DNA of 64,000 nucleotides from Carnegiea gigantea (lineage: Eukaryota > Streptophyta > Magnoliopsida > Caryophyllales > Cactaceae): assembly GCA_029747015.1 (NCBI GenBank), contig JAKOGI010000055.1, forward strand, positions 248,001 through 312,000, given 5' to 3'. Position 1 is the stretch's first letter; each line of letters begins with the position of its first letter. Under the pieces are notes generated by a model, which was given only the letters and a program-made list of their open reading frames with translations, was not told where the DNA came from and did not search any database. Below are positions 21,347-31,531 of this stretch, piece after piece. The translations under genes and the position numbers were made by a program.

Positions 21347-22178
21347 CTACTTGACAACTCTTCAATGCTCATCTTGAGGATGATGTGTCGACTTTAGGGA
21401 CTAAAGGAAGCCTCCATTCAGCTGATGCACCTTATGCTAAGCTAGTTTAGGAGCTAAACTAGGTAGAAATCACAAAATCCAATCAACACAAAACCGGTTA
21501 GATTGAACCCGGGCATGACACCTCATCTTTGCTGATCTTGAGGCTTAGGTGTCGACTTAGGGGCCTTTGGAAGCTTCACTCAGCAGATTGGTACTCCTTA
21601 GGACAGCTCTTGCAAGTGGCTAAGCATGGATTAGAGCAAAAATCACCTCAATCATCTCTCCTTGTACCGGCTGGCCATGTACCGGGTAAAGGGGTGTTTT
21701 GTGCAATGTTTTGGTGGATAATAGCTCTATATGTGTGTAATTTGGCTGAGTTTTTTTATGGCCATTTGATAATATTTTTAAAGTACTTTCAAGCCATGAA
21801 AGTTTCAAACCAAATAGAGGAGAAAAAGTCCACCAACACAGCCCTTAAATTCGGACAGTCCAGTTTCTGGCCAGAATGTAGTGTTTGACTTGGCTTGAGG
21901 TTTTGAGGTACCAAATGATCTCCAAATGACTTGCAAGAGGTCTTGATGGAAAGAGCACATCTTGAACTTAAACTTAGGCTTCCTGCAACCCCATTTCAGC
22001 CTTGGGAAGGTTAGGAAATTAGGTGCACAAAACCGGGTTTGTGCACGCCTGAAATTCCAGTTTTGACAAAAAGGTTCTCTTGCTCCCTAGGCTGATTTCT
22101 TGCACTTTGGACGTGGAACTTGGACTCTTTGGGCTTCCTTGTGGGCCATGGATCATGCTAGGGGATGGACCTCCATCA
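21347..22178 (-). repeat. CR5 3' LTR, part 2
   Basis: Continuation after TG2, ending CTCCATCA. Compared with the 5' LTR it keeps a 15-nt segment (CCGGCTGGCCATGTA-type) that the 5' LTR lacks, and has lost one base near 22088, shifting the last pol codons. Confidence 0.92.
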
Positions 22179-25100
22179 TCCTCCCCTTGTTGAAGAGAAT
22201 TTGCCCTCAAATTGATAAGATGATCATCCTCCTCATAAGGGCTAAGGTCGGCTACATTGAAGGTGGCCGACACTCCATATTCACCGGGCAAATTGATCTT
22301 GTAGGCATTGTCGTTGATGCGCTCTAACACTTCAAAGGGACCATCGGCTCTTGGCATCAACTTGCTCTTCCTTTTAGAAGGAAACCTTTCCTTTCTCAAG
22401 TGAACCCATACCAAATCACCGGGGTGAAACACCATCTTCTTCCTATGCTTGTTGGCACGGTCCTTGTAGGAGGCATTGGCCTTCTCTATCTTTGCCCTCA
22501 CGGTCTCATGGAGCTTTTGGATCTCTTCAACTCGCTTGCTAGCCTCCATGTGAGGCTTCTCATTCATCTCCCTTGGAACAAGATCAAGGGGACTCGAGGG
22601 ATCCAAACCATAAACTACCTTGAATGGGGACATACCCGTGGCCTTGCTAGGTGTTTTGTTGAAAGCGAACTCGGCATGAGGCAAGGCTAAGTCCCAAGCT
22701 TTGAGGTTGGACTTTACTAGCACTCTTAGAAGGCTTCCCAAAGTCCGGTTGGTGACTTCGGTTTGCCCATCCGTTTGAGGGTGGCATGAAGTGCTATACT
22801 TGAGCTTGGTTCCCATCTTCTTCCAAAGTGTCACCCAAAAATGGCTAAGGAACTTGGTATCCCTATCCGAAACAATGGATCTAGGGATGCCATGCAACCT
22901 CATTACTTCCTTGAAGTATAGATCGGCAATGTGGGTGGCATCGTTGGTCTTGGCACAAGGTATGAAATGGGCCATCTTCGAAAAACGATCAACAACCACG
23001 AAAATGGAGTCCTTACCCCTTTGTGTTCTTGGGAGGCCAAGAACAAAATCCATGCTTACATCCTCCCAAGGATGATTGGGAGTAGGTAAGGGAGTGTATA
23101 AGCCGTGGGGTAGGAGGTGGCTTTTGGCAACTTGGCAAGTGGCACATCTCTTTAACACATCTTGGACATCTTTGCTCATACTTGGCCAATAATAATGTTC
23201 CCTTAACATCATAAGGGTCTTGTTCTCTCCAAAGTGACCGGCAAGAGATCCTCCATGGACCTCACGTATGAGCAACTCTCTTGTGCCACACTTAGGCACA
23301 CACAATCTCGATCCCTTGAACAAAAATCCATCTTGGACAAGGAAGTCACCTTTGGGATGCCGAAGGCACTCCTTGTAGAGCTCTCCCAAATCTTCATCAT
23401 TCTCATAGAGAGACTTCAAATGCTCAAACCCAAGAATGCAAGCATCAAGTTGGAATAGCAATAAGTGCCTCCTTGACAAGGCATCGGCTCCTTGGTTGAG
23501 CTTTCCGGACTTATGCTTGATGGTGAAGTTGAAAGATTGGAGGAACTCTACCCACTTGGCATGCCGTGAGTTAAGTTTATCTTGCCCTTGAATGTACTTC
23601 AAGGCTTCATGATCGGAGTGCAAGATGAACTCACTAGCCACCAAGTAATGATTCCAATGCTCAAGGCACCTCACTATTGCATAGAACTCCTTATCATAAG
23701 TGGAGTACTTCCTCCTTGAGTCACAAAGCTTCTCACTAAAAAAGGCTAAGGGCTGCCCTTCTTGAGTGAGGACTCCTCCAATGCCAACTCCCGACGCATC
23801 ACACTCTACCTCAAACACTTTGTCAAAGCATGGCAAGGCAAGAACCGGTGCTTGGGTGAGTTTGGACTTGATGGTTTCAAAGGCTTCTTGAGCCTTGGGA
23901 GTCCACTTGAATGATGTGCCTTTGATAACCTCGGTCATAGGGGCCATAATGGTGCTAAAGTTTCTAATGAACCGCCTATAGAATGAGGCAAGCCCATGGA
24001 AACTTCGCACATCATGAATACTCTTGGGGGTTGGCCAAGACCGAATTGCTTCCACTTTACTCTCATCAACCTTGATGCCTTCACTTGTGACAATGTAACC
24101 AAGGAAGGTGACCTCATGAGTGAAAAATGCACACTTCTTGAGGTTACCGTAGAGCTTTTCCTTCTCTAGAACCTTCATGACTTGTGTGAGGTGTTGAAGG
24201 TGCTCTTCTTCATTCTTGCTATAGATGAGGATGTCATCAAAATACACCACAACGAATTTTCCAATGAAGGGCCGGAACACTTGGTTCATGAGCCGCATGA
24301 AGGTACTTGGAGCATTTGACAATCCGAATGGCATGACTAGCCACTCATACAAGCCTCCTTTGGTTTTGAAGGCCGTCTTCCATTCATCTCCCTCTCTAAT
24401 GCGGATTTGGTAGTAACCACTTCTCAAATCCACCTTAGAGAACACACTAGAACCATATAACTCATCAAGCATATCCTCAAGGCGGGGAATAGGATATCTA
24501 TACTTGATGGTTATCTTGTTGATTGCCCGACTATCAACACACATACGCATGCTCCCATCTTTCTTTGGCACAAGGAGGGCCGGAACCGCACAAGGGCTCA
24601 AGCTCTCTCTAATCAACCCCTTATCCATAAGCTCATCAACTTGCCTTTGGATTTCCATGGTTTCTTTGGGGTTTGTCCGGTAAGCCGGTTTGTTTGGGAG
24701 AATGGAACCGGGTATGAGATCAATATGGTGTTGGATGGTTCTTTGTGGTGGTAAGCCGGGGGGTATTTCTTCGGGGAAGACATGGCTAAAATGTTCAAGG
24801 AGGGAAATGGCTAGAGGATGTGATGGTGTGGGAGTTTCGGCTTCTTCAAGAGAGGCTAGGATCCACTCCTTAAAGGCCTTGAATTCATGGTGAGAAGCCT
24901 TAAGGAGAGGCTCACTCACGGCTAGAAGCATGTCCGAATGGTCATGGCTTGGTTGGGGCTTACTTTTGTGGAGTTGGGAAGGGCTTAATGGGGCAAGGGT
25001 GATCTTCTTCCCATCTTTGTGGAAGGTGTAGGTGTTTAGATAGCCATCATGTATGACCTTCCGATCAAACAACCAAGGTCTCCCCAACAAAAGGTGACAT

Positions 25101-25975
25101 GCATCCATGGGGATGATATCACACCACAATTCATCATGATAGTGCTTCCCAATTGAAAATGAAATCAAGCACCTTGAATTAACTTGCAACCCCTTACCTT
25201 GATTTAGCCATTGAATGTTGTAGGGGTGAGGATGAGCCGAAGCTTGAAGGCCAAGCTTTTCCACCATAGTCACGGAAGCCACATTTGCACAACTCCCTCC
25301 ATCAATGATGAGGGAACACACTTTGTTTTGAATAGTACATCTTGTATGAAAGATGTTCTCCCTTTGTTCTTCAAGTTCTCCTTTTTTTGTGCTCAAAGCT
25401 CTCCTCAACACAAGCAACTCTCCCTCATCGGCCTCTTCAATCACTTCCTCTTGTTCCTCCATATAATACACACCTTCTCTCTCTTCCTCCTCTACTCCCT
25501 CTTCTTCCCTCTTCTCATCCCCCTCGGCCAAGGTAATAATCCTCCTATTTGGACACTCCGAAGCAATGTGTCCAAGACCTTGACATTTGAAACATCTCCT
25601 TTGGTCATTTGGCTTAGGGTTGGGACGGTTTTGGGGTGGTGGACTTTTTTGTGGAGCTTGGTTCTTTTGTGGAGGTGAGGGTGTAGTAACCGTGGGTTTG
25701 GGAGGTGGGTAAGAGCTCCCCTTGTTGAAAGGTTGGCTCTTGGGAAAGGGTTTGGGAGGTTCTCTTTTGTGGAGCTTGGATTTCCTTTGTTGTTCAACTT
25801 TGTGGGCTAATACACACACCTCATCAAAAGTGGTGTATTGTTGCAACTCTACTACATGAGCATACCTAGGATCTAACCCACCCAAATACCTCACTATGGT
25901 TTGCTCTTCGGGCTCCCTCAAATCACACTTGATTATCAACTTCTCAAATTCCCTAGTGTACTCCTCAACACTCAA
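22019..25975 (-). CDS. gag-pol: CR5 gag C-terminus plus pol polyprotein (1318-codon open frame)
   Basis: Longest open frame in the window. Within this frame: Gag C-terminal part (1-125), CCHC zinc knuckle C128/C131/H136/C141, acidic linker (150-195), aspartic protease with D225 in LIIDGGSCANVAS, RT about 440-620 with YFDD at 578-581 (24233-24244), RNase H with ECDASG, YDKEFYA and HSDHEA, INT zinc HHCC, DDE core ([27 protein letters not shown]), and a GPF module. No chromodomain. The last about 20 codons are out of the family frame because of a 1-nt loss near 22088. The N-terminal gag (25976-26558) is in another frame owing to one extra G at 26028-26033. The first ATG here is internal, so as it stands pol would not be made from the normal start. 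Confidence 0.9.
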   Translation of the reverse strand: MSVEEYTREFEKLIIKCDLREPEEQTIVRYLGGLDPRYAHVVELQQYTTFDEVCVLAHKVEQQRKSKLHKREPPKPFPKSQPFNKGSSYPPPKPTVTTPSPPQKNQAPQKSPPPQNRPNPKPNDQRRCFKCQGLGHIASECPNRRIITLAEGDEKREEEGVEEEEREGVYYMEEQEEVIEEADEGELLVLRRALSTKKGELEEQRENIFHTRCTIQNKVCSLIIDGGSCANVASVTMVEKLGLQASAHPHPYNIQWLNQGKGLQVNSRCLISFSIGKHYHDELWCDIIPMDACHLLLGRPWLFDRKVIHDGYLNTYTFHKDGKKITLAPLSPSQLHKSKPQPSHDHSDMLLAVSEPLLKASHHEFKAFKEWILASLEEAETPTPSHPLAISLLEHFSHVFPEEIPPGLPPQRTIQHHIDLIPGSILPNKPAYRTNPKETMEIQRQVDELMDKGLIRESLSPCAVPALLVPKKDGSMRMCVDSRAINKITIKYRYPIPRLEDMLDELYGSSVFSKVDLRSGYYQIRIREGDEWKTAFKTKGGLYEWLVMPFGLSNAPSTFMRLMNQVFRPFIGKFVVVYFDDILIYSKNEEEHLQHLTQVMKVLEKEKLYGNLKKCAFFTHEVTFLGYIVTSEGIKVDESKVEAIRSWPTPKSIHDVRSFHGLASFYRRFIRNFSTIMAPMTEVIKGTSFKWTPKAQEAFETIKSKLTQAPVLALPCFDKVFEVECDASGVGIGGVLTQEGQPLAFFSEKLCDSRRKYSTYDKEFYAIVRCLEHWNHYLVASEFILHSDHEALKYIQGQDKLNSRHAKWVEFLQSFNFTIKHKSGKLNQGADALSRRHLLLFQLDACILGFEHLKSLYENDEDLGELYKECLRHPKGDFLVQDGFLFKGSRLCVPKCGTRELLIREVHGGSLAGHFGENKTLMMLREHYYWPSMSKDVQDVLKRCATCQVAKSHLLPHGLYTPLPTPNHPWEDVSMDFVLGLPRTQRGKDSIFVVVDRFSKMAHFIPCAKTNDATHIADLYFKEVMRLHGIPRSIVSDRDTKFLSHFWVTLWKKMGTKLKYSTSCHPQTDGQTEVTNRTLGSLLRVLVKSNLKAWDLALPHAEFAFNKTPSKATGMSPFKVVYGLDPSSPLDLVPREMNEKPHMEASKRVEEIQKLHETVRAKIEKANASYKDRANKHRKKMVFHPGDLVWVHLRKERFPSKRKSKLMPRADGPFEVLERINDNAYKINLPGEYGVSATFNVADLSPYEEDDHLINLRANSLQQGEDDGGPSPSMIHGPQGSPKSPSSTSKVQEISLGSKRTFLSKLEFQACTNPVLCT
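22179..22189 (-). other. CR5 polypurine tract
   Basis: Coding-strand CAAGGGGAGGA abutting the 3' LTR. Confidence 0.8.
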
Positions 25976-26558
25976 GTTCCCTTGGGTAAGATTGTGAAGT
26001 TGGGAGTAGTTGTCTTGTAGGTAAGACGGGGGGTAAGAAACAGGCCTTGAGTTTGGCTTTCATTTTCTCCCATGTCCTAATCTTTCCCTTCCCTTGCCTA
26101 ACTCTCTTAGCACAAAGGTTGGACCACCAAAGAGAAGCGTATTTACGAAGTTTAAGGGCCACAAGTTTTACCTTATTTCCCTCGGATATCTCTTTGTAGT
26201 CGAAGATCCTCTCGACAGTTTGCAACCATTCTAGGAACTCATCGGGGTCTAGCTTCCCTTCAAACTCCGGAATTTCCACTCGGATGTCTCCTTGGTGAGA
26301 GGTTGTTCGCCTTCCTCTTCTTGATCTTCCGTAAGCCTCCTCTTCACTTGATGAACTCAAGGGTGGGGCCTCTCTTACTTCCGGCACGGAGTCGGAGGAG
26401 TTAGAAGATCGGGAACTTCTAATCTCCTTGCGCTTTTGTGTCAAGGAGTCTCCAAGTTGTCGCCTCAAATACTCGTTCTGACCTTTGATCTCCTCATTTT
26501 GAAGCCTCAAGGCCTCATAATTTCTCATGAGAGCCTCAAACTTTTCTTCCATGGTCAT
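25976..26558 (-). pseudogene. gag: CR5 gag N-terminus, frameshifted from pol
   Basis: Gag N-terminal half from ATG 26556-26558. It has a Gln/Asn-rich coiled-coil-like start (EEKFEALMRNYEALRLQNEEIKG), a Ser/Glu-rich linker, then the capsid-like region (IPEFEGKLDPDEFLEWLQTVER, ASLWWSNLCAKR). It should run directly into the downstream frame. A six-G run at 26028-26033, where CR3 and CR4 have five, shifts the frame just after MKAKLKACF. That is the only break between gag and pol in this copy. Confidence 0.9.
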
Positions 26559-26608
26559 GCTAGTAGTGCTCACGTTGAAACCAGGAGGAACTTCACGGCT
26601 GGGATGCG

Positions 26609-26850
26609 ACACGGGCGTGCGGTGAGGCACGGTGTGACCGTGCTCTGGCTCTGGACGGGGGTGAAATTGAGATGTTGCTGGAATAGGGGTGGCACGGTCG
26701 TGCGACATGGCACGGTGTGGGCGTGCTGAAGTACTGGCTTGTGGGTGAAAAGCAAGTGTAGCTGGATTGTGAAGGTGGTACGGTCGTGCTCCTTGGCACG
26801 GGCTGACCGTGCCGGTTTTCTGGGCAGTGGGAAACCGTGGAGCACGGTTT
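26609..26850 (-). promoter_or_regulatory. CR5 leader cluster of GCACG palindromes
   Basis: Repeated GCACGACCGTGC-like and GCACGG...CCGTGC pairs between PBS and gag ATG. Confidence 0.58.
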
Positions 26851-26926
26851 GGTGTTTTTGAGGGGGAATGTGTTTGGGGTGTTTGGAAGGATGTTGGGCA
26901 ACAAGCTTAGGCCTAGGGAAGCCTTA

Positions 26927-26938
26927 GCTCTGATACCA
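26927..26938 (-). other. CR5 primer-binding site (tRNA-iMet)
   Basis: Coding-strand TGGTATCAGAGC, 4 nt from the 5' LTR. Confidence 0.93.
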
Positions 26939-26942
26939 AATA

Positions 26943-28224
26943 TGATGTATCCTCAAGGAAAACCCAAGAGGATAGGAACAAGGGTGGGATAAAAGCAGTG
27001 GGAGGTAACAACAAGGCAACTTTGAATTCACAAACTCACCTTGAGCTGGGAAGGATTGAACCGGAACTAACACCTACCTTGGATACAGAAACACCACCAA
27101 GGTTTGATGTTAGGGCCCTTAACAACCTCTTGGATACAGAAACACCATCAAGAAAGAAGTTAAGACTCTTACTAGATCACCACTCAACTTGGCCAAAAGA
27201 TGAGATAAGCTAGAAGAGAGTTTGAGGATTCAAATGAGCAAAGCTCAACTTTCATTCAATAAACAAGCTTCAGTGTGGCCGGCCAAGCCTTGGGGGGTAT
27301 TAATACAAGCTTTTCAAGTACAAGCATAGGCCTTAGGTTGCACTACAAGCTAAACTAGGCAAAATTACAAGGATCAAATCAAAGCATAAATGGGTAGATG
27401 CATCCTCCACTTGACAACTCTTCAATGCTCATCTTGAGGATGATGTGTCGACTTTAGGGACTAAAGGAAGCCTCCATTCAGCTGATGCACCTTATGCAAA
27501 GCTAGTTTAGGAGCTAAACTAGGTAGAAATCACAAAATCCAAACAACACAAAACCGGTTAGATTGAACCCGGCATGACACCTCATCTTTGCTGATCTTGA
27601 GGCTTAGGTGTCGACTTAGGGGCCTTTGGAAACTTCACTCAGCAGATTGGCACTCCTTAGGACAGCTCTTGCAAGTGGCTAAGCATGGATTAAAGCAAAA
27701 ATCACCTCAATCATCTCTCCTTGTACCGGGTAAAGGGATGTTTTGTGCAATGTTTTGGTGGATAATAGCTCTATATGTGTGTAATTTGGCTGAGTTTTTT
27801 TTATGGCCATTTGATAATATTTTTAAAGTACTTTCAAGCCATGAAAGTTTCAAACCAAATAGAGGAGAAAAAGTCCACCAACACAGCCCTTAAATTCGGA
27901 CAGTCCAGTTTCTGGCCAGAATGTAGTGTTTGACTTGGCTTAAGGTTTTGAGGTACCAAATGATCTCCAAATGACTTGCAAGAGGTCTTGATGGAAAGAG
28001 CACTTCTTGAACTTAAACTTAGGCTTCCTGCAACCCCATTTCAGCCTTGGGAAGGTTAGGAAATTAGGTGCACAAAACCAGGTTTGCGCACGCCTGAAAT
28101 TCCAGTTTTGACAAAAAGGTTCTCTTGTGTTCCTAGGCTGATTTCTTGCACTTTGGACGTGGAACTTGGACTCTTTGGGCTTCCTTGTGGGCCATGGATC
28201 ATGCTAGGGGATGGACCTCCATCA
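26943..28224 (-). repeat. CR5 5' LTR
   Basis: 1282 bp, TGATGTATCCTCAAGG to CCTCCATCA. Hairpin module at about 27077-27151. Lacks a 15-nt piece present in the 3' LTR near 21665-21680. Confidence 0.94.
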
Positions 28225-28229
28225 GATGT

Positions 28230-28302
28230 CTAGGCTTGTTTTTGATTTTTGGTTCTTGCCTAAACATTCTGGAAGTAAGGGATGACCACCAGAACGCCAT
28301 CA
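28230..28302 (-). repeat. TG1 3' LTR, part 2
   Basis: Last 73 bp of the TG1 3' LTR in the plus-strand view, ending GAACGCCATCA. In coding direction this is the start of the LTR, and its TGA forms the gag stop codon. Confidence 0.92.
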
Positions 28303-29829
28303 TTCTCCCCTTGTTGAGAAGAATTTGTCCTCAAATTCACCAAGGACGTACTGCCCAAAAGCAAACAAAGGTGAACTAGGCTGAAAAAGGATCAACTCTT
28401 CAAATAAGCTTGGTTTAAACTTTGCTTCTGTATTCCTCACATCAGCCATGTGAAACTTAAGTGGGTGTTGAAATGAATGGATGGGGGGTGGGTTTGGATT
28501 TTGCTTTGGGGGAGTAAATTGAGCACGTTTAGGACCTGAGCATGTGATATCCTGGATAGATGTGAATGGAATGATTTTGTGGGGAAAGGATGGGATATGG
28601 TCTTGCTCCTTTGGAATGAATAACATACAAACATGAATATTCGTATGTTGTTCATGCTCTTCTTTATGAAAATTTGGAGACATCTTCTCCAAGAGTAGCA
28701 TTTCGCCCTCATCAGCAGTGATCTCAATTTCTTCAAGGTCTTCTTCTTGAGTTTCTTCCTCCTTTTCTTCCTTTCCAATTGCCTCCCACTCAGCCAGAGT
28801 AATGCTTCTTCGATTGACACAATCGGCGGCTATGTGTCCAAATCCTTGGCACTTAAAACATCGGGAAGTGCCATGCTTGGGTTTAAGTTGCGGGGGTAGG
28901 CTTTGTAGTGGTGTTTGGTTCTTTTGTGAAGTAGGAAGTGGGGGGGCCATGGGTTTAGGGACAAGGTTTGGGCTCCCCTTGTTGAATGGTTGTTCTTGAG
29001 GAAGGAATGTGGGAACTTCTTCATGGGTATGAAATCGAGACCTTCTTTGTTGTTCCACTTTGTGAGCTAGGACACAGATCTCATCAAAAGTGGCAAAGGC
29101 TTGCAATTCAACCACGTTGGCTATCCTAGGATCAAGCCCTCCTAGGTAACGAACCATGGTTTGTTCTTCAGGCTCATGAATGTTACATTTAATCATGAGT
29201 TTCTCAAACTCACGTGTGCATTCTTCTACATTCATTTTGCCTTGAGTAAGATGGTGAAAGAGCATGTAGTTGTTTTGGACATAAGTAGACGGTATGAACC
29301 GTGCCTTCATCTTAGATTTCAACTTGTCCCAAGTATTGATCTTGCTCTTTCTTTCTCTAGTTCTCTTAGCATTGAGGTTTGTCCACCATAAGGAGGCATA
29401 TTTCCTCAGTCTAAGAGCAACCAATTTCACCTTCCGATCCTCTGGAATCTCCTTAAACTCAAAGATACGCTCCGCTGTTTGTAACCATTCAATGAACTCA
29501 TCAGAATCTAACTTACCTTCAAACTCAGGAATTTCAACCTTGAATTCATTAGAGTTGAAAGTAGGCCGTGTTCTTCTTTGTGTTCTTTCGAATGGTACAT
29601 CGTCTTTAGAGAATGATAGCGCATTGCTAGCTTCCTCTTCATGGCCATAATCCATCCCAATTCGAATGCTGGGTGGCTCTTGGAACTTTTGCTTTTGTTT
29701 CATGTAGGTTCCAAGTTGTTTTCTTAAGTACTCATTTCGAGCCTTGAGTTCTTGATTACTCACACTCATTTCATGCATTTGCTTGGAAAGAACCTCAAAC
29801 TTTTCTTCCACAGACATGCTAGTACTCAT
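28300..29829 (-). CDS. gag: TG1 Gag (intact, pol-less element)
   Basis: Intact 509-residue Gag. MSTSMSVEEKFEVL start (ATG 29827-29829), basic/coiled N-terminal region, capsid-like core (EIPEFEGKLDSDEFIEWLQTAER, ASLWWTNLNAKRTRERK, EECTREFEKLMIKC), Pro-rich linker, CCHC knuckle (CFKCQGFGHIAADC), then an acidic segment. Up to about residue 395 it matches the gag of autonomous CR6. After the EEHEQ stretch, exactly where CR6 enters protease (ENIFHTRC), TG1 switches to about 110 unrelated residues (from HTNIHVCML to FEDKFFSTRGE). The stop codon is made by the first three bases of the 3' LTR. Likely a packaging or capsid protein complementing, or complemented by, CR6-type pol. Confidence 0.9.
   Translation of the reverse strand: MSTSMSVEEKFEVLSKQMHEMSVSNQELKARNEYLRKQLGTYMKQKQKFQEPPSIRIGMDYGHEEEASNALSFSKDDVPFERTQRRTRPTFNSNEFKVEIPEFEGKLDSDEFIEWLQTAERIFEFKEIPEDRKVKLVALRLRKYASLWWTNLNAKRTRERKSKINTWDKLKSKMKARFIPSTYVQNNYMLFHHLTQGKMNVEECTREFEKLMIKCNIHEPEEQTMVRYLGGLDPRIANVVELQAFATFDEICVLAHKVEQQRRSRFHTHEEVPTFLPQEQPFNKGSPNLVPKPMAPPLPTSQKNQTPLQSLPPQLKPKHGTSRCFKCQGFGHIAADCVNRRSITLAEWEAIGKEEKEEETQEEDLEEIEITADEGEMLLLEKMSPNFHKEEHEQHTNIHVCMLFIPKEQDHIPSFPHKIIPFTSIQDITCSGPKRAQFTPPKQNPNPPPIHSFQHPLKFHMADVRNTEAKFKPSLFEELILFQPSSPLFAFGQYVLGEFEDKFFSTRGE
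28303..28313 (-). other. TG1 polypurine tract
   Basis: Coding-strand CAAGGGGAGAA abutting the 3' LTR; same motif as in autonomous CR elements. Confidence 0.78.
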
Positions 29830-29927
29830 TGTGATCGCAGGAATGAACGGCTTGTGCTTGACTGTGTTTGAAATGATTTCAGAGATAGGCTGGGAATGGC
29901 GTGGGGTTCAGGCAAGGAGCTGAACTT

Positions 29928-29939
29928 GCTCTGATACCA
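29928..29939 (-). other. TG1 primer-binding site (tRNA-iMet)
   Basis: Coding-strand TGGTATCAGAGC, 4 nt from the 5' LTR. Confidence 0.93.
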
Positions 29940-29943
29940 AAAT

Positions 29944-30414
29944 TGATGTAAGTCTCAAGGGTAGGAACAACCCAAGCCAATTTACAACAAGAATACAACC
30001 AACCCAAGTGAAAAACTCACAGATCCAAGGACGCACGGCCGTGCTTAAGGACACGGTATGACCGTGTCAAAGTTCTGCCTAGCACGCCTAGATTTGTAAC
30101 TCCTCACGGTTTGAGATGGATTTGTGTTTGCACTCAAAACTAAATCAAAGCAAGAAACCTTGGCCTCGATTGAGCTTGAAAAGAATATGAAAAGGAAAAG
30201 GAGACGTGGGGAATGAAGTTCACTGATTAGACCACGAAAAAAGAGAGCTTATGGTTTAAGGAATCCAAAAGCTAACTTCATGAACTTTAAGTGAATTCAA
30301 TGGATTTTGGATAGTTCTAAGCCTTGTGATTAGATAAGATACACCACTAATCACTTAGCTTAGGGCCCTTAGCCTTTGATTAGGATAAGATACACCACCT
30401 AATCAATGATTAAG
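29944..30414 (-). repeat. TG1 5' LTR, part 1
   Basis: Starts TGATGTAAGTCTCAAGGG; interrupted by solo LTR SL1 just beyond the hairpin module. Palindrome GCACGGCCGTGC at 30033-30044. Confidence 0.93.
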
Positions 30415-31526
30415 TGATGTATATGTGGGTGGTAAGTGAACCAAATCAAACTCGAATAAACCCAAATAAGAATTGAACCAAAGTAAAGAGAAAATGGAAG
30501 GTTGATTGAGGTGGAATGAAAATAATAGCAAAACAGAACAAAGGATAAATAAGACCTTGCACTTGAGATAATCCTTCGCGGAGCCACTCAAGGACTTGAT
30601 CTTGGGCAAATCCCCTCGTCTTCACCAAGGAATCACTCCAATTGGAAAAGAAAAGAGAACCTAGAACACCACTTGAACTTGCCAAAATTCAAGATATAGA
30701 ACTAGGGATTTGGAATAGTTTTGAGAATCACACTCAAAGGTAATTGTATTTCACTTGGGAAAGCTTACAACTCTGAATTGAGAAACACTTCACACCCCCA
30801 CTATATATAGGTAACAACAAGACAAGCAAAAGACACAAACTCCTAACAATTTAAAGCTAGAAAATTGAAAAGACTTAGGAAAAATAAAAAGACACACCTT
30901 AAAGGAATGGGGGAGGTTACAATGAACATTCTAGACTTCCTATCAGCTGAAGAAATCCATCCAAGTCGTGCATGATGTCAGCAAGGTGATGTCATGTACC
31001 CTATGTCTCTTCATTTGCCCAGCATTAACTCCATGCAGCAGCCTTTACTTCAACTGAGCATAACTCTCAGTGCACACGTCCAAATCAGGTGATTCTGGGC
31101 TTGTTAGAAAGCCCTGGAAATCTATTTTCCCGAATGGGCTCATTTGAGCAATTTGGATAAGTAGATCAAACGTTATCGTCCGAACATTACACCTATATCA
31201 GAACTGGACTGGAACAGGACATGTCTTCTTTGAGTAATATTTAGCCCAACCAAACGACGTCTAAATTAAACATAATTGGGCTCGTTTGAAAGCTGAGATC
31301 TTAAAATTCAAAACCATGTGGAGCCTCAAGTTGTGGGACCACTTTAGTTAGGCCAAAAGTGCACACAAAAATGGGGAAATTTCGGGATGAAGGCGGTACT
31401 ACCTCTTCGGGCATGAGCGCCAATTTCTGGCAAAGTTTTGCAACTTCTTTGACTTTTTGAAGCTTGAGTGAGTCCTCCTTGGGCTGAGCTTGATGGTCCT
31501 TGGGCTTCTCATGATGGTCTCCATCA
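30415..31526 (-). mobile_element. SL1: solo LTR of TG2 family, TSD TTAAG
   Basis: 1112-bp LTR, TGATGTATATGTGGG to GTCTCCATCA, flanked by perfect TSD TTAAG (30410-30414, 31527-31531) with no internal region. Most simply the product of LTR-LTR recombination. The LTR start closely resembles TG2 (GATGTGGGTGGTAAGTG). It still carries an open gag-tail frame (31301 onward) and a TATA-like CTATATATAG at 30801-30810. Confidence 0.95.
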
Positions 31527-31531
31527 TTAAG

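Larger units (their letters stand above)
17072..28224 (-). mobile_element. CR5: least damaged CRM-like element, TSD AATGT/GATGT
   Basis: Minus-strand full-length insertion in the TG1 3' LTR. TSD 17067-17071 (AATGT) and 28225-28229 (GATGT); the uninterrupted TG1 5' LTR reads GATGT here, so the left copy mutated. Its 3' LTR is split by TG2. Excluding TG2 the element is about 7.3 kb. PBS 26927-26938, PPT 22179-22189. Confidence 0.95.
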
